The notes under the pieces: generated by a model | Database searches by the model: none | What the model saw: the letters and a program-made list of their open reading frames with translations, nothing else | What the model was told of the DNA's origin: nothing | Position numbers and translations under genes: made by a program | Shown here: piece by piece, positions 1 to 6,103 of the stretch | How the letters are laid out: every line of letters begins with the position of its first letter | How positions within the stretch are numbered: the stretch's first letter is position 1 | Source of the DNA: Chromatiales bacterium | GTDB lineage: Bacteria; Pseudomonadota; Gammaproteobacteria; Chromatiales; Chromatiaceae | Length of the DNA stretch: 9,381 nt | Reading direction: 5' to 3' | Assembly (NCBI GenBank): GCA_024639625.1 | Contig: JAHEIA010000077.1 | Location: 1 to 9,381 of the forward strand

Positions 1-10
1 CCAGCCGTGC

Positions 11-49
11 TCCCGTCGCCGGGGAAGCGGAGTCACCCCGACGGCGGGA
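11..49. repeat. GC-rich inverted repeat (hairpin) upstream of the lipoprotein gene
   Basis: The arm at 11-24 pairs with the arm at 36-49 over 14 bp, with one G-T wobble (16/44), one C-A mismatch (19/41) and an 11-nt loop. No T-run follows on either strand, so it is not a classic intrinsic terminator. It could end transcription of a gene to the left, stabilise an RNA end, or be chance in GC-rich DNA. The pairing is seen directly; any role is inference. Confidence 0.45.
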
Positions 50-102
50 AGGCGCCAACTCGCTCCGCCGCCGCAATCGGAGCCCTTTTCGCCTTGCAGC
101 TA

Positions 103-111
103 TGCGATACT
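103..111 (+). promoter_or_regulatory. possible extended -10 promoter element
   Basis: TGC followed by GATACT resembles an extended -10 element (TGn plus a 4/6 match to TATAAT). It lies about 32 nt before the ATG at 143. No convincing -35 hexamer sits 16-18 nt upstream. It would be suitably placed to drive the lipoprotein gene, but the match is weak. Confidence 0.22.
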
Positions 112-142
112 TAGGTGGAAGATCGTATTCTGGAACCCCGCA

Positions 143-445
143 ATGACCATCAAGCCAGCGACCGTGATGTCCTCGCTCCTGGTTCTCGCAGCCTGCGCCA
201 CCGGCTACGAGCAGGATGCCGATTTCAACGCCTGGGTGGTCTCCGCTGAGATCCAGTGCAACCGCCGCTACGGGGCCGTCCCAACCTGGGCGCCAGAGGA
301 GAGCAGCTGGTTCCGCGAAACCGCGTATCAAGCCTATCGGGGAGATCTTTCGCGCAACGCCTTCGCGAACCGGCTGCGGGAGCGATATCCAGGTTACGAG
401 GCAACGACGGAATGCATCGCGGACGCAGTCCCGAGGACGCGGTGA
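143..445 (+). CDS. small putative lipoprotein, unknown function
   Basis: This 100-residue protein has a short hydrophobic leader ending in a lipobox, Leu-Ala-Ala-Cys at residues 15-18, so it is predicted to be exported, lipidated on Cys18 and anchored in the envelope. Residue +2 is Ala, which by the usual Lol rule favours the outer membrane. The mature part is about 82 residues, polar, rich in Arg, Tyr and Trp, and contains only two further cysteines (Cys39, Cys91), which could form a disulfide in the periplasm. The basic N-region is minimal (one Lys at position 4). The start at 143 is preferred over the internal Met9 because Met9 would leave a very short leader. The upstream GGTGGAA (114-120) is rather distant for a ribosome binding site. 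I do not recognise the family. The next gene on the same strand begins 174 nt later, so co-transcription is uncertain. Confidence 0.7.
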   Translation: MTIKPATVMSSLLVLAACATGYEQDADFNAWVVSAEIQCNRRYGAVPTWAPEESSWFRETAYQAYRGDLSRNAFANRLRERYPGYEATTECIADAVPRTR

Positions 446-512
446 GCCGCGCAACGGTCCGCTGGCGGCGGCTGCCTGGGCCAGCGTTGGGGGATGCGCT
501 AGGCCACTGGTC

Positions 513-529
513 GCGGGTCGGACACCCGC
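513..529. repeat. small perfect hairpin in the intergenic region
   Basis: GCGGGT (513-518) pairs perfectly with ACCCGC (524-529) across a 5-nt loop. It lies in the 174-nt gap between the lipoprotein gene and the gene at 620. No T-tract follows, so its value as a terminator is doubtful. Confidence 0.25.
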
Positions 530-585
530 CTGCGCGTACCTCGGGCCTGGCTGGAGTGTGCGGTTCGCTGCCGGGAGCGGCAAAG

Positions 586-597
586 CCGATGCATCGG
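586..597. repeat. 12-bp perfect palindrome upstream of the gene at 620
   Basis: CCGATGCATCGG is a perfect 12-bp palindrome centred about 29 nt before the start codon at 620 and just upstream of its ribosome binding site. The position would suit a dimeric regulator. Palindromes of this length are expected two or three times by chance in a window of this size, so the evidence for an operator is thin. Confidence 0.25.
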
Positions 598-619
598 GGC
601 ATCTCAAGAGGGTTAGAGC

Positions 620-895
620 ATGAGCGAACTTTTAATAGCCTGTGGCTTCCTCGGTATCGGTTTCTTCTTCGTGCTGTTCAATGTCCGCTTGCTACGGATC
701 ATCGACGTGCTGGAAGAAATGCGCAAAGACACCGATTCCCATCTCGACCGAATCTGCCTGGAGGTGTTGAATATCAAGGCCGAAATGCAGCGAACCAGGT
801 CGGCGCCAGCATCCGATGGCGCCCAACGCGCGGTCGGACAGCCAGAAGCTGGCACGGCAACCGATACGGATCGACGGGCCACAGGTCCCGGTTGA
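620..895 (+). CDS. small single-pass membrane protein, unknown function
   Basis: The 91-residue product begins with a strongly hydrophobic segment (about residues 4-25, rich in Leu, Phe, Gly and Ile), consistent with one membrane helix. An amphipathic, charged stretch follows at about residues 26-60, with Leu/Ile spacing that could form a helix or short coiled coil. The tail from about residue 61 is polar, rich in Ala, Thr, Gly and Arg, and probably disordered. A good ribosome binding site, AAGAGGG at 606-612, lies 7 nt before the ATG, which supports this start. The layout (N-terminal anchor plus cytoplasmic or periplasmic helix) resembles many small accessory membrane proteins, but I do not recognise the family. 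The methyltransferase reading frame downstream can be extended into the end of this gene, but its more likely start leaves a 76-nt gap. Confidence 0.65.
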   Translation: MSELLIACGFLGIGFFFVLFNVRLLRIIDVLEEMRKDTDSHLDRICLEVLNIKAEMQRTRSAPASDGAQRAVGQPEAGTATDTDRRATGPG

Positions 896-971
896 CAGTC
901 TGCACCAGCCTGCGCAGACTGCGGCTAGCTTGCAATACGAATCCCCGCTAGGCGGAAGGGCGGTACGATCA

Positions 972-1643
972 GTGAAGAAATTCGGCGACTTCTGGATACC
1001 GGATGTCGATGCACGTTGGGGCCGCCACTGGCTCAAATCGCAACGCGTCTATACCCGGGGCCGCGGCCCCAAGGTGGAAGACATCGAAGAGGCCCTCGGG
1101 TACTGCCGGCAGTGGACCACCGCACTCGACGGCGGCGCCAATATAGGAGCCTACTCGCGGGTGCTGATGCAGCATTTCTCACGGGTGATTGCCTTCGAAC
1201 CCGCTCCGGACACCTTTGAGTGTCTGCAGCGCAATCTGCGGGAATGGGGGGCCGAGAATCGGGTCGAAGCACATCAGAATGCGCTCTCCGATCGCGTCGA
1301 ATCGGTGAGCCTGGGAACCGAACCCGGACGGCGTTCCCCGTCGCGCCGAGTAATGGGGGGCGGCGACATCTCCACCATCAGAATCGATGACCTCGGGCTG
1401 ACGGATCTGGCGTTCCTCAAGATCGACGTCGAGGGCTACGAGGAGCGAGCGCTGCGTGGAGCGGAGGAGACCTTGAAGCGATGCCGCCCCCTCGTCATGT
1501 TCGAGGACAAACCGAAGAAGAGCAGCCACTTCGGCGATCCCCGCGGCGCCCACAACTATCTGCAATCGATCGGCATGAGCGCGCTTGCGTGCATCGGCCC
1601 GAAACAGATCGACTGGCTCTACAGCTTCGCCGCGGAGAGCTGA
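972..1643 (+). CDS. FkbM family SAM-dependent methyltransferase
   Basis: The product is a class I methyltransferase of the FkbM type, which usually O-methylates sugars or small molecules; the acceptor cannot be read from the sequence. Counting from the GTG at 972 (223 residues), the SAM-binding motif I is ALDGGANIGA (51-60), the acidic end of strand 2 is FEP (75-77), and the FkbM hallmark LKIDVEGYE is at 149-157. The C-terminal strand reads LVMFEDK (174-180). The frame stays open upstream to an ATG at 816, which would add 52 residues and overlap the previous gene by 80 nt. I prefer GTG 972 because similarity to the family appears to begin there, the extension looks like translated non-coding sequence, and GGAAGG (954-959) lies upstream, though 12 nt away. 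A TTG at about 930 is a third option. It is the last plus-strand gene before the convergent recJ. No glycan or natural-product genes lie next to it, so its pathway is unknown. Confidence 0.85.
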   Translation: MKKFGDFWIPDVDARWGRHWLKSQRVYTRGRGPKVEDIEEALGYCRQWTTALDGGANIGAYSRVLMQHFSRVIAFEPAPDTFECLQRNLREWGAENRVEAHQNALSDRVESVSLGTEPGRRSPSRRVMGGGDISTIRIDDLGLTDLAFLKIDVEGYEERALRGAEETLKRCRPLVMFEDKPKKSSHFGDPRGAHNYLQSIGMSALACIGPKQIDWLYSFAAES

Positions 1644-1813
1644 CGCAGTGCGCGCACGGGCAGGTTGACCGGCAGCCCACTCCGGCGATAGCCCAGGGAA
1701 GGTAGGGTGCAAACCACAGCGCAAGAGGAGCCGTGCTGCCCACCCGCGACGACTAGTCGGCCGCACTCCCGGCTGTGGCGACCCCGCGTTGTGTGCCGCC
1801 GGAGCAACCGCGG
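1644..1813. other. convergent intergenic region between methyltransferase gene and recJ
   Basis: These 170 nt separate two gene ends that face each other. A bidirectional terminator would be expected, but I see no strong stem followed by a T-run in either direction. A 10-bp palindrome, CGACTAGTCG, is at 1750-1759, and a distant pair CCACAGC/GCTGTGG (about 1716-1722 and 1772-1778) could fold only with a long loop. Termination may be Rho-dependent. Short open frames here look like GC-rich background. Confidence 0.4.
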
Positions 1814-3613
1814 TCAGGCGAAACCCGTCGACCCCTCGGCTGCCACGCACTCCACGATCAGCTGGAGCCTCGACACACCCTGGTATTGGTTTACGCCCAG
1901 CCGATATGCCAGGTGGGCCCGCTCGGGCAACCGGCCTTCCTCCGCCCGCCCGAAGGCGATGGCTTCGACACCGGGGCTCGCTGAAGTGGCCTGCAGCCGC
2001 AGCTTGAGATGGTGTTGGCCCACCACACGCTGATCGAGCACGCGGAACATACCGTCGAACAACGGCTCCGGAAAACCCTGCCCCCACGGCCCCGCCGTGC
2101 GCAACTCCCGAGCCAGACCCAAGCTGAATTCCTCCGCGCCAAGTTCGCCGTCGGACAGCAGGTGGCCCGCGAGCGCGGCAGGGCCGGCGATCCGCCGCAC
2201 CTCCTCGTCGAAGGCCTCGCGGAAGGCATCCAGCAGATCCCGTCGCAAGGTCAGTCCCGCGGCCATGGCGTGGCCGCCAAAACGCTCCAGAAGACCGGGG
2301 CGACGGGTCGCCAGGGCATCCAGCGCATCGCGGATATGTATACCCGGCACCGAGCGCGCCGAGCCTTTGACCCAGCCCTCCTCGGCGTCGGCAAAGGCGA
2401 TTACCGGCCTCTGGCAGCGTTCTTTGATGCGAGAAGCGACAATTCCCACCACACCCTGATGCCAGTCGGACCGGTAGAGACAAAGCGCGTACGGAAGATC
2501 CCTCTCGAATCCCCGCACAAGCTGCTCTACCTGTTCCCGCGCCTGGCGATGCATCTCGGATTCGATCTCACGCCGTTCTTGGTTCAGGGCATCCAGACGC
2601 TCCGCCAGCGTATGTGCGGTCGCCTGATCCTCGCTGATCAGGCACTCGATCCCAATCGACATATCCTCCAGACGACCCGCCGCGTTCAGCCGCGGTCCCA
2701 CGGCGAACGCAAGGTCAGCGGCCACCAACTGCTCCCGGTCCCGCCGCGCGACCTGCAACAGCGCTTGAATTCCGGGGCGGCATCGACCGGCGCGGATTCT
2801 ACGCAGCCCTTGCTCTACCAGAATCCGGTTGTTGCGGTCGAGAGGCACCACATCGGCAACGGTTCCCAGGGCGACCAGGTCGAGGAAATCCGCCAGCTTC
2901 GGCTCGCTGAGGGCGCGCCGCGAGAACCAGCCCGTATCCCGCAGGCGGGAGCGCAGCGCCGCCAGGACGTAGAATATGACCCCGACACCAGCCAAATTTT
3001 TGCTCGGAAAGCTGTCTTCCGGTTGATTCGGGTTTACAATTACCGCCGCTCGGGGCATTTGGCTGGGCGCCAGGTGATGATCGGTAATCAAGACCGGGAT
3101 TCCGAGCTGGCTGGCCCGTTCGACGCCGGCATGGCTGGCGATACCGTTGTCGACGGTAACGATCAGCGCGGGTCGCTGCGACGCTGCCAGTTCGACGATC
3201 CCCGGCGTCAGGCCATAGCCCAGACGGAATCGGTCCGGCACCAGATAGCCCACGTCGGAAGCGCCCATGCGTCGCAGCGCACACACGGCGAGGGCACAGG
3301 CCGTGGCACCGTCGGCGTCGAAATCGGCGACGATCAGGATGCGGCCGCGCGCGGCCATGATCCGATGCAATAAGGCGGCCGCCTCGTCCGCCCGCGCCAA
3401 CGCAGTGACCGGTATCAAGCGTCCCAAATCATAGTCCAGATCCTCTGCGGAGCGGACGTTGCGCGCTCGGTAGACCCGCCGCAGCACCGGGTGCATCCAC
3501 AGTGGGAGCTGGTCAGTCCCGCGGGCCGGGGTCCGACGCAGAATACGCCGGGTCACTGGCCGACGGAGCCCGCGAGCAGAGACGGCGGTGGCTGCAGGCG
3601 GAACCTGCGACAT
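1814..3613 (-). CDS. recJ: single-stranded-DNA-specific exonuclease RecJ
   Basis: RecJ degrades single-stranded DNA 5' to 3' in RecF-pathway recombination, mismatch repair and base-excision repair, and works in the cytoplasm with RecQ and SSB. The 599-residue product carries the DHH-superfamily motifs in order: DFDADG (97-102), VDNG (154-157), TDHH (177-180), GTVADVVPL (250-258), GPRLNAAGR (306-314), then the DHHA1-domain motif DWHQGVVGIVASR (383-395), GSARS (417-421) and GGHAMAAGL (446-454). The metal-binding Asp and His residues of the DHH core are all present, so the enzyme should be active. The segment at about 470-590 fits the C-terminal OB-type domain, and a helical stretch at about 335-375 (Glu/Arg/Gln-rich) links the two catalytic lobes. 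Length is close to the E. coli protein (577 residues), with about 20 extra N-terminal residues. Start ATG at 3613 is the first in-frame choice; its ribosome binding site is weak. The gene is divergent from the MoxR operon. Confidence 0.97.
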   Translation of the reverse strand: MSQVPPAATAVSARGLRRPVTRRILRRTPARGTDQLPLWMHPVLRRVYRARNVRSAEDLDYDLGRLIPVTALARADEAAALLHRIMAARGRILIVADFDADGATACALAVCALRRMGASDVGYLVPDRFRLGYGLTPGIVELAASQRPALIVTVDNGIASHAGVERASQLGIPVLITDHHLAPSQMPRAAVIVNPNQPEDSFPSKNLAGVGVIFYVLAALRSRLRDTGWFSRRALSEPKLADFLDLVALGTVADVVPLDRNNRILVEQGLRRIRAGRCRPGIQALLQVARRDREQLVAADLAFAVGPRLNAAGRLEDMSIGIECLISEDQATAHTLAERLDALNQERREIESEMHRQAREQVEQLVRGFERDLPYALCLYRSDWHQGVVGIVASRIKERCQRPVIAFADAEEGWVKGSARSVPGIHIRDALDALATRRPGLLERFGGHAMAAGLTLRRDLLDAFREAFDEEVRRIAGPAALAGHLLSDGELGAEEFSLGLARELRTAGPWGQGFPEPLFDGMFRVLDQRVVGQHHLKLRLQATSASPGVEAIAFGRAEEGRLPERAHLAYRLGVNQYQGVSRLQLIVECVAAEGSTGFA

Positions 3614-3675
3614 ACCATGCCGCCAACGTCAACAGTTGCGGACAGGTCATTGAAACCAGAAGACGGCATAACGGC
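3614..3675. promoter_or_regulatory. 62-bp divergent intergenic region between recJ and the MoxR/Bat operon
   Basis: This short stretch separates the start codons of two divergent units, so signals for both are expected here or inside the first codons. A TTGAAA at 3650-3655 resembles a -35 hexamer on the plus strand, but any matching -10 would fall on the start codon itself. TTGCGG at 3636-3641 has no good partner at 16-18 nt. On the minus strand, TTGACG lies too close to the recJ start to be its -35. I therefore cannot assign promoters; the plus-strand one may lie inside the recJ 5' end. Confidence 0.4.
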
Positions 3676-4644
3676 ATGATGACAAACCAGGAACAGATTC
3701 TCCAGCTGGCCGAATACGTTGGCCGACACATCATTGGCCAGCGGACGCTCATCAATCGGCTGCTGATCGCGCTGCTGGCGGATGGGCACCTACTGGTCGA
3801 AGGCGCCCCAGGGTTGGCGAAGACACGTGCAATCAAGATCCTGAGTGAAGGCATTTCTGGGGACTTTCACCGCGTCCAGTTCACTCCCGACCTGTTGCCA
3901 TCGGACCTCACCGGCACCGAGGTCTTCCGCCCGCAGGACGGTTCATTCCAGTTTCAGCAGGGGCCACTATTCCACAATCTCATCCTCGCGGACGAGATCA
4001 ACCGAGCCCCGGCCAAGGTGCAATCCGCACTCCTCGAGGCAATGGCTGAACGGCAGATCACCGTCGGCTCCATCACCTACTCCCTGCCCCGTTTGTTCCT
4101 GGTCATGGCCACCCAGAATCCGATCGAGCAAGAGGGGACCTACCCCCTCCCCGAGGCCCAGCTGGACCGTTTCCTGCTCCATGTGCGCATCGGTTACCCG
4201 GAGGCGAACGCGGAGCGCGAGATCCTGCACTTGGCGCGGGCCGAGGCCCGCTACGCTGCTGCCTCAACAACACCCTTCGCCCCGCTGGCCCAGGAAACCC
4301 TGTTCCGGGCGCGGGACGAGATCCTCGATCTGTACATGGCGCAAGACCTGGAGGAGTACCTGTTGGCAATCGTGCTTGCGACACGCGAAGCAGGCAAGTT
4401 CAGTTCCGACCTCGAGCAATGGATCGAGTATGGAGCGAGCCCCCGCGCGAGCATCGCGCTCGACCGCTGCGCGCGCGCTCATGCGTGGCTGGAGGGCCGC
4501 GACTACGTCGGACCCGAGGACGTGCAGGCGATGGCTCCCGACGTCTTGCGCCACCGCTTGATCCTGAGCTATGAGGCCGAGGCGGAAGGCATCACTGCAG
4601 ACCGCTTCATCAAGGAACTGCTCAGCCTCGTCGCGGTGCCCTGA
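3676..4644 (+). CDS. MoxR-family AAA+ ATPase
   Basis: MoxR ATPases are cytoplasmic chaperone-like AAA+ proteins that use ATP to mature or activate vWA-domain partners encoded beside them, which is the arrangement here. In this 322-residue product, Walker A is GAPGLAKT (43-50), Walker B is LILADEINR (102-110), sensor 1 is ATQNP (145-149), the conserved LPEAQLDRF is at 158-166, and the sensor 2 region is GASPRA (253-258). The C-terminal lid helices (about 215-320) are complete. Length matches the usual 310-330 residues. The frame is open upstream to an ATG at 3502, but that extension overlaps the recJ 5' end and its translation does not look like protein; tandem ATGs at 3676 and 3679 are the natural start. 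AGAAGACGG (about 3658-3666) is a weak ribosome binding site. The TGA stop overlaps the next ATG by 1 nt. The symbol moxR is often used loosely; I give the family only. Confidence 0.95.
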   Translation: MMTNQEQILQLAEYVGRHIIGQRTLINRLLIALLADGHLLVEGAPGLAKTRAIKILSEGISGDFHRVQFTPDLLPSDLTGTEVFRPQDGSFQFQQGPLFHNLILADEINRAPAKVQSALLEAMAERQITVGSITYSLPRLFLVMATQNPIEQEGTYPLPEAQLDRFLLHVRIGYPEANAEREILHLARAEARYAAASTTPFAPLAQETLFRARDEILDLYMAQDLEEYLLAIVLATREAGKFSSDLEQWIEYGASPRASIALDRCARAHAWLEGRDYVGPEDVQAMAPDVLRHRLILSYEAEAEGITADRFIKELLSLVAVP

Positions 4645-5609
4645 TGCGCACGCCGCAGGTACAACCCCCTGGCCGCTTGGGCTCGTCGTCCGCCGACGAC
4701 CTCGCGCGCATCGCGGCAAGGCCATTGATCGACCTGCGCCACGACGGCGAGGCACTGCCCCTGCACTCGCACAAGATCCTAGCCACGCTTGCGGGGGCCA
4801 ACCGCTCGGCGTTCCGCGGGCGCGGCATGGAATTCGAAGAGACCCGGCCGTACCAGCCCGGCGACGACGTGCGCAGCCTGCATTGGCGCGTGACCGCGCG
4901 CACCGGACGACCGCATACCAAGCTATACCGGGAGGAACGGGAACGCTCGGTTCTGACTTTGGTAGATCTTCGTGCGCCGATGTGGTTCGCCACTCGCGGC
5001 GCCTTCAAATCGGTGATCGCAGCGCGTGCGGCGGCGCTACTCGCCTGGAGCGCGGCCCACCACAGCGACCGCGTAGGCGGCCTGATCTTTTCCGAGAAGG
5101 GCCATCAGGAGCTACGCCCGCGTCTCGGGCACAAATCCGTGCTTAGCCTGATTCACCACCTCGCGGCACACCCACAGCCGGAGCCGATGAACAGCGACGG
5201 CGGCCTGCGCGCCGATGCAGCAGCCAGCGCGATGGCAAGGTTGCGCAGAGTTGCCCGCCCCGGCAGCCTGATCTTTCTGATCGGCGATTTCCACGATCTG
5301 GACCAACGGGTAGACGCCCATCTGGCTCAGCTCAGTCGCCACTGTGATCTCGTGATGCTGTTCGTCTACGATCCGCTGGAACGAGAGCTCCCAAGCGCGG
5401 GCCGGTATTGGTTTAGTAACGGGCGGGAACGCCTGGAAGTGCACGCGGGCAGCGTCCATGTCCAACGCAGCCATCGTCAGCGTTTCGAGGCCCGGGTTGA
5501 GCGCTTACGCGAAATGGCCAAGCGCCACCGTATGCACCTGCTGCCCTGCGCTACAAGCGATTCCCTAGCCCGCCATCTGCGCAGCGGTCTCGGACTGGGG
5601 GCGCTATGA
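4644..5609 (+). CDS. DUF58 domain-containing protein of the MoxR/Bat locus
   Basis: DUF58 proteins are almost always encoded directly after a MoxR ATPase and contain a vWA-like fold. The 321-residue product has the family signature: GRGMEFEETRPYQPGDD (59-75), then VRSLHWRVTART (76-87), KLYREERER (93-101) and the strand VLTLVDLRAPM (103-113). The last motif is where a vWA metal site (DxSxS) would sit; here only Asp108 remains and the two Ser positions read Arg110 and Pro112, so metal binding of the usual kind is unlikely. A second conserved region is VARPGSLIFLIGDFHDLD (203-220). There is no membrane segment, so this is the short, soluble type. The start ATG at 4644 overlaps the MoxR stop by 1 nt, which implies translational coupling. 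The stop overlaps the following gene by 4 nt. A scaffold or adaptor role in a MoxR-vWA complex is plausible but is inference. Confidence 0.93.
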   Translation: MRTPQVQPPGRLGSSSADDLARIAARPLIDLRHDGEALPLHSHKILATLAGANRSAFRGRGMEFEETRPYQPGDDVRSLHWRVTARTGRPHTKLYREERERSVLTLVDLRAPMWFATRGAFKSVIAARAAALLAWSAAHHSDRVGGLIFSEKGHQELRPRLGHKSVLSLIHHLAAHPQPEPMNSDGGLRADAAASAMARLRRVARPGSLIFLIGDFHDLDQRVDAHLAQLSRHCDLVMLFVYDPLERELPSAGRYWFSNGRERLEVHAGSVHVQRSHRQRFEARVERLREMAKRHRMHLLPCATSDSLARHLRSGLGLGAL

Positions 5610-6103
5610 CCCCGGATCTGGAACTGCCTCTGCGAGACATCCACCTGCCGGATCCGGTCGCCTGGTGGCCGCCCGCCGTCGGGTGGTGGATCGCCGTGCC
5701 TCTGCTGGTCCTTACTCTGTACGCCGGCGCGCGGTTCCTGCGCTGGTTGCGCCATCGCCGCCGGCTGCAGAAAGCGGCCCTGCGGACCCTGGACCGGATA
5801 TTTCGCGACTTGGGGCGTCATCAGAACCAGCAGCAGCTGCTGCGGGAGACTTCCGTGCTGTTACGCCGGGTGGCGCTGACCCACTATCCCCGGGAATCGG
5901 TGGCTGCCCTCACCGGCGGCGATTGGCTGCGTTTCCTCGATCAGTCGCTAGCAGGATCGGCCCATGCCGAAGGCTTTTCACAGGGAGCGGGCCGGGTGCT
6001 CGCAAACGGCCCCTATACCCCGAGCTGCGAGATCGACACCAAGGCACTGCACCGCCTCTGCGCGGGCTGGATCCGCGCACTGCCGGCAGGAAGCAGGCGA
6101 TGA
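5606..6103 (+). CDS. DUF4381 domain-containing membrane protein
   Basis: The 165-residue product starts with the DUF4381 hallmark LRDIHLPDPVAWWPPAVGWW (9-28), followed by one membrane helix at about 26-44 and a highly basic stretch (RWLRHRRR, 46-53). By the positive-inside rule, the C-terminal part would be cytoplasmic. That part (about 54-160) is helical and soluble-looking. Members of this family lie in proteobacterial MoxR/Bat operons between the DUF58 gene and the first vWA gene, exactly as here. The biochemical role is not known; an inner-membrane tether for the cytoplasmic ATPase module is an inference from topology. ATG 5606 overlaps the preceding stop by 4 nt (ATGA) and has a G-rich run (5597-5601) as a possible ribosome binding site. 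The stop also overlaps the next gene by 4 nt. Confidence 0.92.
   Translation: MTPDLELPLRDIHLPDPVAWWPPAVGWWIAVPLLVLTLYAGARFLRWLRHRRRLQKAALRTLDRIFRDLGRHQNQQQLLRETSVLLRRVALTHYPRESVAALTGGDWLRFLDQSLAGSAHAEGFSQGAGRVLANGPYTPSCEIDTKALHRLCAGWIRALPAGSRR

Noticed and set aside
256..951. Plus-strand open frame of 231 codons spanning the lipoprotein gene, intergenic region and membrane-protein gene
   Set aside because: It is out of frame with two genes that have a lipobox or a good ribosome binding site and a membrane helix; its own translation is Arg-rich with no motif.
1750..1759. CGACTAGTCG palindrome as a terminator or attachment site
   Set aside because: The stem is only 5 bp with no loop or T-run, and there are no integrase genes or flanking repeats.
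1179..2483. Minus-strand open frame of 434 codons across the methyltransferase gene and the recJ 3' end
   Set aside because: It overlaps two well-supported genes, has Gly/Arg/Ala-rich content without motifs, and crosses the convergent intergenic region; a shadow frame.
2009..3373. Plus-strand open frame of 454 codons antisense to recJ
   Set aside because: It lies wholly inside recJ, whose motifs are intact and in order. The antisense translation is rich in Arg, Gln, His and Pro with no recognisable motif, as expected for a GC-rich shadow frame.
3502..3675. N-terminal extension of the MoxR ATPase from ATG 3502
   Set aside because: It would overlap the start of recJ on the other strand, and MoxR proteins normally begin close to the 3676 start; the extra 58 residues are low in hydrophobic content and lack similarity to the family.
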